13,961 bases of DNA. Origin: Hyphomicrobiales bacterium (lineage in GTDB: Bacteria; Pseudomonadota; Alphaproteobacteria; Rhizobiales; Aestuariivirgaceae). The notes below the pieces were generated by a model, which worked only from the letters and a program-made list of their open reading frames with translations, was not told where the DNA came from and made no database searches. How positions within the stretch are numbered: position 1 is the stretch's first letter; each line of letters starts with the position of its first letter. The translations under genes and the position numbers were made by a program. This document shows positions 6,660-13,961 of the stretch, in pieces. The stretch spans positions 1 through 13,961 of the forward strand of contig PLXI01000293.1 of NCBI GenBank assembly GCA_003151375.1, given 5' to 3'.

Positions 6660-7484
6660 ATGGCACATAGAAGAACCTTCCGAAGTATTGCCGCACATCT
6701 CTTGGCAATTATTGCCAGCTTGATTGCAATCATCCCGGTTTATCTTATTTGCGTAAACGCATTAAAATCTTCGGCGCAGTCAAGCTCAATGGGTATTGAG
6801 TTTCCGAACGAATTGCACCTGGAGAATTTTGCAACTGTTATCGAACAAGGTAGGCTGACGACGAGCTTTCTCAACAGTATGCTCTATGCCTCTAGTGCAT
6901 CTATCATCGCCACACTCTTTGCTGCCATGGCCGCCTTCGTGCTGTCACGCCAGCGCACGCGGTTCAATCGCTTCATTTACTTGTTCCTGATCATGGGGAT
7001 TGCACTGCCGATCAATTTCTTCACATTGACGAAAATCATGCAGATCACCCATCTGATCAACACCAAACCAGGCATCATCATACTTTATGCCACACTGCAA
7101 TTGCCATTTGCGATCTTTCTGATTTACGGTTTTGTTGAGTCAATCCCGCGTGAGTTGGACGAGGCGGCAACAATGGATGGATGCGGACCCGTGAGCATTT
7201 TCTTCAGTGTCATCATGCCTCTATTGACCCCGGTTCTGGTGACAACGGGAATTCTCAGTTTCCTCAATACTTGGAACGATTTCATTATGCCGCTGTACTA
7301 TCTCAATAGTAGCGCAAATTGGCCGATGACTCTCGCCGTCTATAACTTCTTTGGCCAATACAAACAAAGTTGGAATTTAGTTTCTGCTGACATCCTGCTG
7401 ACTATCTTGCCAGTGCTAATCATTTATCTGGCAGGGCAGCGTTTTATCTTGAGCGGAATGACCAGCGGCGCCGTGAAAGGATAG
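6660..7484 (+). CDS. Sugar ABC transporter permease, MalG/UgpE type
   Basis: A 274-aa inner-membrane protein, the second half of the permease pair. It has a basic N terminus (MAHRRTFR), a first membrane helix at about 10-33, a periplasmic stretch with the family's ENFATVIEQ-like segment, and several further helices. The EAA loop is at about 168-188 (EAATMDGCGPVSIFFSVIMP); Cys replaces the Ala usual in the DGA core, a mild change. It begins 10 nt after the previous stop, with a weak AAGGG ribosome site, so the two are co-transcribed and probably made in equal amounts. Confidence 0.94.
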   Translation: MAHRRTFRSIAAHLLAIIASLIAIIPVYLICVNALKSSAQSSSMGIEFPNELHLENFATVIEQGRLTTSFLNSMLYASSASIIATLFAAMAAFVLSRQRTRFNRFIYLFLIMGIALPINFFTLTKIMQITHLINTKPGIIILYATLQLPFAIFLIYGFVESIPRELDEAATMDGCGPVSIFFSVIMPLLTPVLVTTGILSFLNTWNDFIMPLYYLNSSANWPMTLAVYNFFGQYKQSWNLVSADILLTILPVLIIYLAGQRFILSGMTSGAVKG

Positions 7485-7488
7485 TTAC

Positions 7489-8544
7489 GTGTCAAAAATC
7501 GAACTCCGCAACATTCGCAAAAGCTTTGGATCGACTGAGGTCATCCATGATATTTCATTGTCACTCGAGGATGGCGAATTTACGGTTTTCGTTGGCCCGT
7601 CAGGCTGCGGCAAATCTACGCTCTTACGTATTATCGCTGGGCTTGAAGATCTGACCAGCGGCGAAGTTTACGTCGGCGAACAAAATGTGTCCCATGTCGA
7701 GCCCGCAAAACGTGGGTTAGCGATGGTCTTCCAGTCCTACGCTCTCTATCCACACATGACTGTTGCCCAGAACTTGAGTTTTGGGTTGCGTGTGGCAAGG
7801 CGACCCAAGGCCGAAATAGCCGAACGTGTTGGTCGTGCAGCAAGTGTTCTACAACTTACGGAATTACTCTCACGAAGGCCGGCGCAACTTTCTGGCGGCC
7901 AGCGGCAGCGTGTTGCGATCGGCCGCGCTATTGTGCGCGACCCTAAGGTGTTTCTATTCGATGAGCCGCTGTCGAATCTAGACGCTGAACTTCGCGTTCA
8001 GATGCGCGTCGAGATTGCCAAACTTCATAGCATGCTGGGAAACACTATGGTCTATGTCACCCATGACCAGACCGAGGCGCTGACACTGGCTGATAAGATC
8101 GTAGTGCTGCGTGCCGGGCGGGTCGAGCAAGTTGGTGCGCCGCTGACGCTTTACAACGATCCTGATAATGCCTTTGTGGCCGGTTTCATCGGCTCGCCTC
8201 GCATGAATTTTTTGACCGCAACTGCGCTTGGGGGCCGTCGCTTTTCAGTTTGTGATGTCGAGGTCGAGGTGCCCATCGTCTCATCTATTGATACGGGAGA
8301 GAAAGTAAGTTTCGGTATCCGCCCAGAACATCTTGAAGCGGTGGGTGGAGTTGCGCTGCCCGTTACAACCGATGTCGTTGAACAACTTGGCTCGACATCT
8401 TATCTCCATGGCAAAGTCATTAGCGGTGAGACTATCGTGGCGGAGCAACGCATTCCACAGACGCATGCAAAAGGTCAAATGACTGTGAGGTTCAATCCGG
8501 CTGACGTGCGCCTTTTTGATCGTAACGAGAAGCGTATCCGCTAA
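7489..8544 (+). CDS. Sugar ABC transporter ATP-binding protein, MalK/UgpC type
   Basis: A 351-aa ATPase that powers the transporter from the cytoplasmic face. Visible motifs are Walker A GPSGCGKST (36-44), Q-loop Gln82, signature LSGGQ (134-138), Walker B VFLFDEP (154-160) with catalytic E159, D-loop SNLD (162-165) and switch His192 (THD). The C-terminal 120 residues form the OB-fold/TOBE regulatory domain typical of CUT1 ATPases, including GIRPEHL (276-282). The start is GTG at 7489, with AAGGA (7477-7481) 7 nt upstream, lying inside the end of the preceding gene. It closes the operon: only 4 nt separate it from the permease gene. Confidence 0.95.
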   Translation: MSKIELRNIRKSFGSTEVIHDISLSLEDGEFTVFVGPSGCGKSTLLRIIAGLEDLTSGEVYVGEQNVSHVEPAKRGLAMVFQSYALYPHMTVAQNLSFGLRVARRPKAEIAERVGRAASVLQLTELLSRRPAQLSGGQRQRVAIGRAIVRDPKVFLFDEPLSNLDAELRVQMRVEIAKLHSMLGNTMVYVTHDQTEALTLADKIVVLRAGRVEQVGAPLTLYNDPDNAFVAGFIGSPRMNFLTATALGGRRFSVCDVEVEVPIVSSIDTGEKVSFGIRPEHLEAVGGVALPVTTDVVEQLGSTSYLHGKVISGETIVAEQRIPQTHAKGQMTVRFNPADVRLFDRNEKRIR

Positions 8545-8560
8545 TATTCTGAATAGCTAT

Positions 8561-8577
8561 AAGTTCAATTTGAGCTT
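8561..8577. terminator. Weak hairpin between convergent operons
   Basis: AAGTTCA (8561-8567) can pair with TGAGCTT (8571-8577) with one G-U pair and a 3-nt loop. It lies in the 51-nt gap between the converging ABC operon and dehydrogenase gene, where a bidirectional terminator is expected. The stem is AT-rich and the U-run is poor, so this is only a candidate. Confidence 0.25.
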
Positions 8578-8595
8578 TGCTTAGAAGCCTACCAG

Positions 8596-9588
8596 TTACG
8601 CCACTTTCACCGGTTTGCCAGTCTTCCAGCTTTGCGTAGCAGCTTCGGCCAGCTTTTGGGCCTGCAAACCATCAAAGCCGTTGGGCTTGGGATCGCGGTT
8701 GCCAGTCTCCACCGCAGTGATGAAGGCATTCAGTTCATTGGCATAGGCCGCGCCATAACGTTCTAAGAAAAAGTTCTGGATCGGATCAGCGCGGTAGCCC
8801 TTGTCGCTCAACACTTCGACAGTGGTGTTGTGAATATTCTTGGCGTGCACCATGCCCTTTGAACCATGCACTTCCATCCGCTGATCATAGCCATAGGTGG
8901 CGCGGCGCGAATTGGTGATGACCGCGATTTTGCTTGAAGCCGTTTGCATTTGCACGGCGGCAGTATCGGCATCGCCAGCCTCGCCAATGGCCTTATCGAC
9001 CAAAGCCGCACCCAATGCGCTCACCACCACAAATTCTTCGCCCACCAAAAACCGCGCCATGTCAAAATCATGGATCATCATGTCAGCGAAAATGCCGCCT
9101 GAGCCTTTGACATATTCAGCCGGTGGCGGAGATGGATCGCGGCTGATCACAGTGCACATTTCAACAGCTCCAATGTCTCCACGGCGAATGATCTTTTCCA
9201 GTTCAGCGAAATTAGGATCAAAGCGGCGATTAAAACCGATCATCAAAGTGGATTTATTTTTATCAACCACTTTCAAGGTTTCCTCGATGGTTGAAACTTT
9301 CATCGAAACTGGCTTTTCGCACATGATGGACTTGCCGGCATTGGAGGCGGCTTGAATTTGTTCCGCATGAAAACCCGTGGGTGAGCCAATCAATACCGCA
9401 TCTACGTCTTTGGCCTTCATGATCTCATCAACCGAGGCCACCTTGGCACCATATTTGGCAGCAAGGTCGCTTGCTGCTTGCGGCATGGCATCAGTAATGT
9501 AGGCCAGCTTTGCCTTGGGGTTTACGTCGATGGTTGCTGAATGCACCTTGCCAATACGGCCAGCACCGATCACACCGAATCTGATCAT
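8596..9588 (-). CDS. iolG: Gfo/Idh/MocA oxidoreductase, myo-inositol 2-dehydrogenase-like
   Basis: A 330-aa NAD(P)-dependent cytoplasmic dehydrogenase. The N-terminal Rossmann fold begins with GVIGAGRIGKVH (5-16), and the catalytic Lys is in CEKP (K92). The Asp/His pair of the inositol dehydrogenase family is visible in FADMMIHDFDMARF (D169, H173). Segments such as GFNRRFDPNF (118-127), SGGIF and SRRATYGYDQRMEVHGSKGM closely match rhizobial IolG as I recall it. IolG oxidises myo-inositol to scyllo-inosose, but family members also act on other sugars. ATG 9588 has GGAGAA upstream. It follows the TIM-barrel isomerase gene by 104 nt on the same strand. No other inositol genes (iolB, C, D, E) are present, so the substrate may differ; the symbol is tentative. 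Confidence 0.82.
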   Translation of the reverse strand: MIRFGVIGAGRIGKVHSATIDVNPKAKLAYITDAMPQAASDLAAKYGAKVASVDEIMKAKDVDAVLIGSPTGFHAEQIQAASNAGKSIMCEKPVSMKVSTIEETLKVVDKNKSTLMIGFNRRFDPNFAELEKIIRRGDIGAVEMCTVISRDPSPPPAEYVKGSGGIFADMMIHDFDMARFLVGEEFVVVSALGAALVDKAIGEAGDADTAAVQMQTASSKIAVITNSRRATYGYDQRMEVHGSKGMVHAKNIHNTTVEVLSDKGYRADPIQNFFLERYGAAYANELNAFITAVETGNRDPKPNGFDGLQAQKLAEAATQSWKTGKPVKVA

Positions 9589-9610
9589 AATCTATTTCTC
9601 CGCTCTGAAT

Positions 9611-9630
9611 TGCCAATTTCTTGGTTGGCA
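9611..9630 (-). repeat. Hairpin in the leader of the iolG-like gene
   Basis: TGCCAA (9611-9616) pairs with TTGGCA (9625-9630) around an 8-nt loop, in the 104-nt gap between the isomerase and dehydrogenase genes. It lies about 23 nt upstream of the dehydrogenase start. It may be an mRNA processing or stabilising element, or a small regulator site; no consensus is recognised. Confidence 0.3.
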
Positions 9631-9692
9631 CGAATGTCAGCCACTGTCGGGCGTTTAAAGCGGTGTCCCGCAATTTCGCGCTCAAGGCAAGG

Positions 9693-10481
9693 TTATGGCG
9701 TGAAAACTTGGCGGAAACTTTCAAGAGCTTGCAGCGGATCGCCCGAAGCATAAGCCTCCATGCAAACTGGGCCTTTATAGCCCATGCCCAACAGAGCCCT
9801 TGCTACGCCAGAATAGTTGATCTCACCCGTACCTGGCTCCATGCGGCCCGGAACATCAGCAACCTGAATTTCGCCTATCCACGGCAGGCAGCGCTTGCAC
9901 ATTTCTATCAAATTGCCTTGGCCGATCTGCACGTGATAAAGATCAAGGTTGAGGCGCAGACGTGGATGGTTGATGCTCGACACCAATGCTAAAGTGTCTT
10001 CAGCGCCCGCAAACGGCACGCCCGGGTGATCCACTAGCAAATTAAGATTTTCCAGCGTGAAGGTGACGTTTTCCTGCTCAGCCAGTTCAACTATTCGACA
10101 CAGCGTGTCGCGCGCTTTTAGCCACATGGCACCAGTGACAACTTCAACGGGCTGAGTTGGCAGGCCACGATCCCCAAGGACCGTGCCAAGCAGATTGAGC
10201 CGGGCAACGTTCAGGCGCTTGGCCACTTGTACGGTTTCACGCGCCGTTTTGATAAGTTCTGCAGCACCTTCGTCATCCGCTAGGCCGCCCCGCAGAAAGC
10301 CATTCATGATCGAGAATTTTGCGCCAGATTTTTCGAGCTTGGCCAGATCATGTTGCGGCCAATTCCACAAACCGACTTCAAAGCCAAGGTCCTTGAGTTT
10401 GGCGCAGCGCCATTCAATGGGCTTGTCGCGCCAAAGCATTTCAGCACAGGCCGAAAGCGTGAAGGGGCTTTGCTTATTCAT
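9693..10481 (-). CDS. Hydroxypyruvate isomerase-like TIM-barrel sugar isomerase
   Basis: A 262-aa protein of the AP-endonuclease-2/xylose-isomerase-like TIM-barrel group. The closest recognisable relative is hydroxypyruvate isomerase (Hyi), which converts hydroxypyruvate and tartronate semialdehyde. The metal-site residues are in place: E144 (TLEN), D180 and H183 (NLDLYH), Q206 (IQVADVPGRMEPGTGEINY) and E242 (MEAY), matching E143, D178, Q204 and E240 of E. coli Hyi. The PGRMEPGTGE loop is characteristic of Hyi. Homologous barrels (IolE, IolI, IolO types) accompany IolG in inositol or sugar-acid catabolism, which fits the dehydrogenase gene downstream. The ATG is only 3 nt after the nicO stop; GAGGA abuts it and a GTGGA lies 9 nt upstream. 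The exact substrate is unknown. Confidence 0.82.
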   Translation of the reverse strand: MNKQSPFTLSACAEMLWRDKPIEWRCAKLKDLGFEVGLWNWPQHDLAKLEKSGAKFSIMNGFLRGGLADDEGAAELIKTARETVQVAKRLNVARLNLLGTVLGDRGLPTQPVEVVTGAMWLKARDTLCRIVELAEQENVTFTLENLNLLVDHPGVPFAGAEDTLALVSSINHPRLRLNLDLYHVQIGQGNLIEMCKRCLPWIGEIQVADVPGRMEPGTGEINYSGVARALLGMGYKGPVCMEAYASGDPLQALESFRQVFTP

Positions 10482-10484
10482 TCC

Positions 10485-11549
10485 TCAAAATCCACTGTCA
10501 CCCATGCCTTGCCAAGAGGCGATCATTAATACCACAGCAAAAAACAGAATTACTAATCCACCACCAAAACGCAAAGCAAAATTAAGCCATGCCGTCCAGC
10601 GACTGTCATGTGCCGTATAACGCTGGGCAAGCTGTTTGGAATAGACTGCAAGTGCGGCCACAGCAGAGACAGTGAGGAAGGTGCCAAAACCCATAACAAA
10701 AGTGCTAACCACGCCTGCCCAATAGATCCCCAGACTATAAGCAAAAAGCAAAACCAAAATCGCTCCCGTGCAGGGGCGCAGGCCCACGGCAAAAGAAAGT
10801 GTGGCAGCGCGTTTCCAAGACCAATCGCCATCCACTTCCTTTGCGTTTGGCGCGTGGGCGTGGCCACAGTCTGGCCCGTGAACATGATCGTGAGAATGGC
10901 TTGTGGGCAACGGATTCACAATTTCAAAATGATGGTCAAGTGTTGCTGTCTTATGCTTCAATGGGAAAGCTTTGATACCACCCCAGAGCACATAAGCCCC
11001 CACAGCTGCTATCATTGCAAAACTGGCAACTTCCAGCCAGCCCACCATGTCTTTGGCCGCTGCAGCAGCACCTGAAACCAAAAGCAATACTGCGCTCACC
11101 AACACCACTGCAACAGCAGCCTGAAGCATGGCACTCATGAAGGCCACCAGAATGCCGCGCCTAAGCTGAGTTTCCGTGGCCAATAGCCAACCCGAAACGA
11201 CTGCCTTGCCATGGCCTGGCCCAGCGGCATGGAACACCCCATAGCCAAGGCTGAGCAACATCAAGGTCAATGCTGCCGAAAAACCTTCACTGTCCATCGC
11301 GCGCATGGACTTAGACATGGCACCATAAAAATTCTGCTGTTCATCGCGCACCCAAAGAACGGGATCATCTAGGAATGGCGGCGGGGTAACTGTGCCATCG
11401 GCGTTGCGTGGTTGCACCATCAGGCGGCGCTTATCAAAGGTTTTGGTTTGGGCCGTCGGCGTGGTTGTTTGAGCGTAAATTGGCGCAGCTTCAATGGCGC
11501 AGAAAAAGATCACACTCAATAAAACAACCAGCCATTTCATGGTGCGCAT
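10485..11549 (-). CDS. NicO/RcnA-family nickel-cobalt type metal transporter
   Basis: A 354-aa membrane protein with an N-terminal hydrophobic signal-like segment (5-25), a periplasmic stretch with FLDDPVLWVRDEQQ, and about six membrane helices. Family motifs are HAAGPGHGKAVVSGW (107-121) and GLRPCTGAILVL (256-267). A histidine-rich hydrophilic loop lies between helices at 206-232 (HSHDHVHGPDCGHAH), a metal-binding feature shared with RcnA exporters. Members move Ni2+ or Co2+; direction and metal cannot be told from the sequence. It partly overlaps the DUF1007 gene. The ATG at 11549 has GAGG only 4 nt upstream, while the ATG at 11540 makes an ATGA stop-start overlap, so the start may be either. 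Coupling to DUF1007 and a Zn/Mn-type ABC system suggests one metal-handling operon. Confidence 0.88.
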   Translation of the reverse strand: MRTMKWLVVLLSVIFFCAIEAAPIYAQTTTPTAQTKTFDKRRLMVQPRNADGTVTPPPFLDDPVLWVRDEQQNFYGAMSKSMRAMDSEGFSAALTLMLLSLGYGVFHAAGPGHGKAVVSGWLLATETQLRRGILVAFMSAMLQAAVAVVLVSAVLLLVSGAAAAAKDMVGWLEVASFAMIAAVGAYVLWGGIKAFPLKHKTATLDHHFEIVNPLPTSHSHDHVHGPDCGHAHAPNAKEVDGDWSWKRAATLSFAVGLRPCTGAILVLLFAYSLGIYWAGVVSTFVMGFGTFLTVSAVAALAVYSKQLAQRYTAHDSRWTAWLNFALRFGGGLVILFFAVVLMIASWQGMGDSGF

Positions 11550-12208
11550 TTAACCTCAACAGGCTGGGCAAACAAGCCTCCATAGTCCTCATCTTCACCG
11601 GGTTTCCAAGCCTTGTCCTTGGAGGCCAGCATCATGCGGGTATCTTCCAGTTGACTATCTTTTGGAATGGGCATGAGAGAGGCCGAACAGTCTTTCGATA
11701 AAGGTTTTGAAATCAGAATGGGCTTGCTATCAACATAGCCGAAATCAATAAAATATTCTGGATCATAAATTTTCAGCGTCACCGGACCTTGACGCGGGTC
11801 TAGTGGCTTTTCCAGCGACACAGAAAACAGCAAAGTTAAACGCCTATCTTTCGGATCGTAAGTTTGGAGCCCGTCGAAGGCTTTACCAATTGGCTGTTTT
11901 TCGTCGTTAGAACGGAAGTAGACAAAATAGCCATAGTCTTTCAGTGCGTCGAGATTTTCTTCAGTCAATGCCTGCAAATCTGCGGCAGAATAATTTCCAT
12001 CGGCGGTATTCTGCAAACCGTCTAAGGCCTCAAGCGTGTATCCCTTGTCCATTTTCCATTCTACGCGCACACCGGTGATCATGCCATCGTCAGACACAAT
12101 GAGCTGCGAACGCATATCAATCCATTGGTGCGGATGTGCTAAAGCCGCAGCCGACCAGATGATTAGCCCACTAACAAATCCTAGAAAAGTTGTGATTTTC
12201 CCGCGCAT
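11537..12208 (-). CDS. DUF1007 (COG3683) periplasmic protein, partner of NicO
   Basis: A 223-aa exported protein of the DUF1007 family, usually found beside NicO-type transporters and thought to be their periplasmic component. A signal peptide (1-24) ends in ALA, so the mature chain should start His-Pro-His-Gln-Trp (H25, H27). Other typical parts are VEWKMDKGYT (49-58), the LTEENLDALKDYGYF segment (81-95) and YDPEYFIDFGYV (148-159). Two Cys (174 and 221) could form a disulfide. Translation may start at ATG 12208, before which GAAG/GTGAG is a weak ribosome site; the frame is open to a TTG at 12247. Its stop overlaps the nicO start. The function is uncharacterised; metal binding or delivery is inferred from the His-x-His terminus and the context. 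Confidence 0.85.
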   Translation of the reverse strand: MRGKITTFLGFVSGLIIWSAAALAHPHQWIDMRSQLIVSDDGMITGVRVEWKMDKGYTLEALDGLQNTADGNYSAADLQALTEENLDALKDYGYFVYFRSNDEKQPIGKAFDGLQTYDPKDRRLTLLFSVSLEKPLDPRQGPVTLKIYDPEYFIDFGYVDSKPILISKPLSKDCSASLMPIPKDSQLEDTRMMLASKDKAWKPGEDEDYGGLFAQPVEVKCAP

Positions 12209-12267
12209 GCTCACTTCGCTTTGACCATAGTGGCCTCTGCACCGCAAGCAGTCGCGGGAAATGATGG

Positions 12268-13146
12268 CTATTTTCCGGCAAGGGCCTTCAAAAGCGTATC
12301 TGTATTATATTTAAACATCGCCAAATAAGTGGCACCCGGTTCGTCAGGATTTGACAAAGCGTCGGCATAAAGCGGTGGGCCAGCGCGTACACCAGTTTCA
12401 GCCGCTATTGCCTCAATTACGCGGTTGTCCGACATGTTTTCAAAAAATAGTGCCGTGATGTTATCGTGCTTGATTTGGCGCACCAGCTTGGCAATTGCGG
12501 CAGCCGAAGGTTCTGCCTCGGTTGCAAAGCCTTCAGGTGCCAAAAAACGCAGACCATAGGCTTTTGCAAAATAGCCAAAGGCATCATGGGTTGTGATAAC
12601 CTGTCTGTTGGCTGCAGGCAGGGCGGCAAATTTTGCTTTTATGTCTGCATCGAGTGCCGCCAGCTTTGCCTTATACGCCGTGGCATTGTCATTGAAACTC
12701 GCACAATCTGCGGTGTCCACTTCGCACAGTGCTTTGGCGATATTGGTTACATAAATTTGGCCATTGGACAAGTCTTGCCACGCGTGAGGGTCAGTCACCT
12801 GCTTGCCATCTTCATCAAACTGGTGAGTTTTAATGCCTTTTGTCACCACCACTAGAGGGCCTTTGAAACCGCTGGAAGTGGTCAATTTTTCGATCCAAGG
12901 ATCTAAGCCCAGGCCATTTATAAAAACAATTTGCGATTCGTTCAGTGTTTTGGAATCCTGTGGCTTTGCCTCATAAGAATGGGCATCGCCATTGGGGCCA
13001 ACGATGGATTGAACCTCTACCAAGTCGCCACCCACTTCATGCACCATATCAGCAATGATGGTTATGCTGGCCACGGCTTTGACCGGTGCGGCCGAGGCCG
13101 CGCCACTCGCTGAAAGTGCTAATGCAAATGCAAGAGTTCTAATCAT
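12268..13146 (-). CDS. Metal ABC transporter periplasmic binding protein (TroA/ZnuA family)
   Basis: A 292-aa cluster A-I solute-binding protein that captures a divalent metal for the permease encoded just upstream. A signal peptide ends near ASA/A (19-20). The four expected ligands are H56 (GDAHSYE), H121 (DPHAWQD), H187 (TTHDAFGYF) and D262 (YADALS). Three His plus one Asp is the TroA/ZnuA pattern; manganese-specific PsaA types have Glu at the third place, so zinc is favoured but manganese is not excluded. The long His-rich loop of ZnuA is absent. C141 and C148 could form a local disulfide. Start ATG 13146 has a strong AAGGAG 6 nt upstream, and lies just 1 nt after the permease stop; the longer open frame to 13239 is an artefact inside the permease gene. 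Confidence 0.93.
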   Translation of the reverse strand: MIRTLAFALALSASGAASAAPVKAVASITIIADMVHEVGGDLVEVQSIVGPNGDAHSYEAKPQDSKTLNESQIVFINGLGLDPWIEKLTTSSGFKGPLVVVTKGIKTHQFDEDGKQVTDPHAWQDLSNGQIYVTNIAKALCEVDTADCASFNDNATAYKAKLAALDADIKAKFAALPAANRQVITTHDAFGYFAKAYGLRFLAPEGFATEAEPSAAAIAKLVRQIKHDNITALFFENMSDNRVIEAIAAETGVRAGPPLYADALSNPDEPGATYLAMFKYNTDTLLKALAGK

Positions 13147-13147
13147 T

Positions 13148-13961
13148 TCAGGCTCCTTTATGTTGGGCGCGGGGCGGCTTGCGGCCAAACAATCCGCGCG
13201 GTGAAAATATGAGTGAGGCGAGATAAAACAAGCCAGCAACCAATACGATGGCCGCGCCAGAAGCGAGATTGAGATGATAAGACACCAACAGGCCTATCCA
13301 ACAAGAAACAATACCAATGGCCATGGCGATTAGGCACAGGGCTTCAAGGCGCTTGGCCCAAAAGCGCGCCGCAGCGGCTGGCAACATCATCAGACCAACG
13401 CAAAGCAATGTGCCCAAGGCCTGAAACCCACCCACAAGATTAAGCACCACAAGAACAAGAAAAACCGCATGGGCGAGAGGCCCCGTACCACTCACAGTGC
13501 GCAAGAAAGTTGGGTCAAGACATTCCAACACAAGGGCGCGCCACAACACGGCAAGGGTGACCAGTGTGATGGAAGCCACAGCGCCAATCATCAACAGGCT
13601 TTGACGGTCCAATGCCAAAACAGTACCGAACAAAATTTGAGTGAGATCAATACTGTTGCCGCGCAATGAAATTAACGTCACGCCAAGCGCCAGAGACGCC
13701 AGATAAAACGCAGCCAGACTGGCATCTTCCTTTTGCACTGTGGCCCGCGCCACTAGGCCAGAAAGAAGCGCCACAATCAGGCCCGCCACTAAACCGCCAA
13801 GCGCCATCGGCACAAGGCTAAGGCCACTTACAAAAAAGCCCAAAGCCACACCCGGCAAAATAGCGTGAGATAGAGCATCACCAGCAAGGCTCATACGCCG
13901 CAACATCAGGAACACACCCACAGGGCAAGCGCCCACTGCTAATGCGGCTGATCCAACCAGC
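13148..13961 (-). CDS. Metal ABC transporter permease, ZnuB/MntB type (5' end outside window)
   Basis: An ABC-3 family membrane permease that forms the channel for Zn2+/Mn2+ uptake with the binding protein encoded next. The motif RRMSLAGDALSHAILPGVALG near the start of the visible part is the family hallmark, followed by six or more membrane helices. The frame has no stop up to the window edge; upstream codons read LVGSAALAVGACPVG and join the motif in register. The protein therefore continues beyond 13961, and the first GTG (13936) is internal. The C-terminal tail is basic (SPRGLFGRKPPRAQHK). The ATPase gene and any Zur or Mur box are presumably further upstream, outside the window. Confidence 0.93.
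   Translation of the reverse strand, partial: LVGSAALAVGACPVGVFLMLRRMSLAGDALSHAILPGVALGFFVSGLSLVPMALGGLVAGLIVALLSGLVARATVQKEDASLAAFYLASLALGVTLISLRGNSIDLTQILFGTVLALDRQSLLMIGAVASITLVTLAVLWRALVLECLDPTFLRTVSGTGPLAHAVFLVLVVLNLVGGFQALGTLLCVGLMMLPAAAARFWAKRLEALCLIAMAIGIVSCWIGLLVSYHLNLASGAAIVLVAGLFYLASLIFSPRGLFGRKPPRAQHKGA

Noticed and set aside
8897..9355. 152-aa open frame on the + strand
   Set aside because: It is antisense to the iolG-like gene, has low-complexity Ser/Ala/Pro composition and no family signal.
13147..13239. Long N terminus of the metal-binding protein up to 13239
   Set aside because: It overlaps the permease coding end, and the ATG at 13146 is followed by a clear signal peptide and preceded by AAGGAG.
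1..13961. CRISPR arrays, insertion sequences, toxin-antitoxin or defence genes
   Set aside because: I saw no regularly spaced repeats, transposase or nuclease-like motifs; almost all of the window is filled by metabolic and transport genes.

Overview
The window looks like chromosomal DNA of an alphaproteobacterium, most likely of the Hyphomicrobiales. The reasons are the rhizobial character of the inositol-dehydrogenase-like protein, the CUT1 sugar ABC operon with a divergent FCD-type GntR regulator, and the DUF1007/NicO metal pair. Base composition is roughly balanced and codon use looks even throughout. No insertion sequence, phage gene or CRISPR array was seen. Taxonomy and functions are inferred from sequence reading alone.

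Layout. (1) 1-2039: the 3' end of a tRNA on the + strand (acceptor stem suggests Thr, anticodon outside the window) faces a DEAD-box RNA helicase on the - strand with a DbpA-type RNA-binding domain and a very basic tail. (2) 2040-8544: a sugar or sugar-acid uptake and catabolism locus. A GntR/FCD regulator and an L-rhamnose-mutarotase-family protein are transcribed leftwards. Diverging from them is a rightward operon: enolase-superfamily enzyme, periplasmic sugar-binding protein, two permeases and a MalK/UgpC-type ATPase. A perfect 14-bp palindrome in the divergent gap is the obvious candidate operator. (3) 8596-10481: a Gfo/Idh/MocA dehydrogenase close to myo-inositol 2-dehydrogenase, and a hydroxypyruvate-isomerase-like TIM barrel, both leftward and convergent with the ABC operon. 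(4) 10485-13961: a metal operon, also leftward, with an ABC metal permease (cut by the window edge), its TroA/ZnuA-type binding protein, a DUF1007 periplasmic protein and a NicO/RcnA-type membrane transporter with a His-rich loop.

How it may work together. Region 2 would import a sugar or glycoside by a CUT1 ABC system, equilibrate its anomers (mutarotase) and act on a sugar acid (enolase-superfamily member). The dehydrogenase and TIM-barrel isomerase of region 3 could oxidise or isomerise the same substrate, but they are not in the same transcription unit. They follow the metal operon with only 3 nt between nicO and the isomerase, so they may be co-transcribed with metal genes.

Most notable points: the enolase-superfamily enzyme keeps the metal ligands and KxK motif but seems to have His and Asn where mandelate racemase has its Asp/His catalytic pair; the operator-like palindrome; overlapping, mutually exclusive hairpins between the binding-protein and permease genes; the predicted N-terminal His-Pro-His of mature DUF1007; and the junction between metal and sugar genes. 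I did not find a clearly new multi-gene defence or mobile system.
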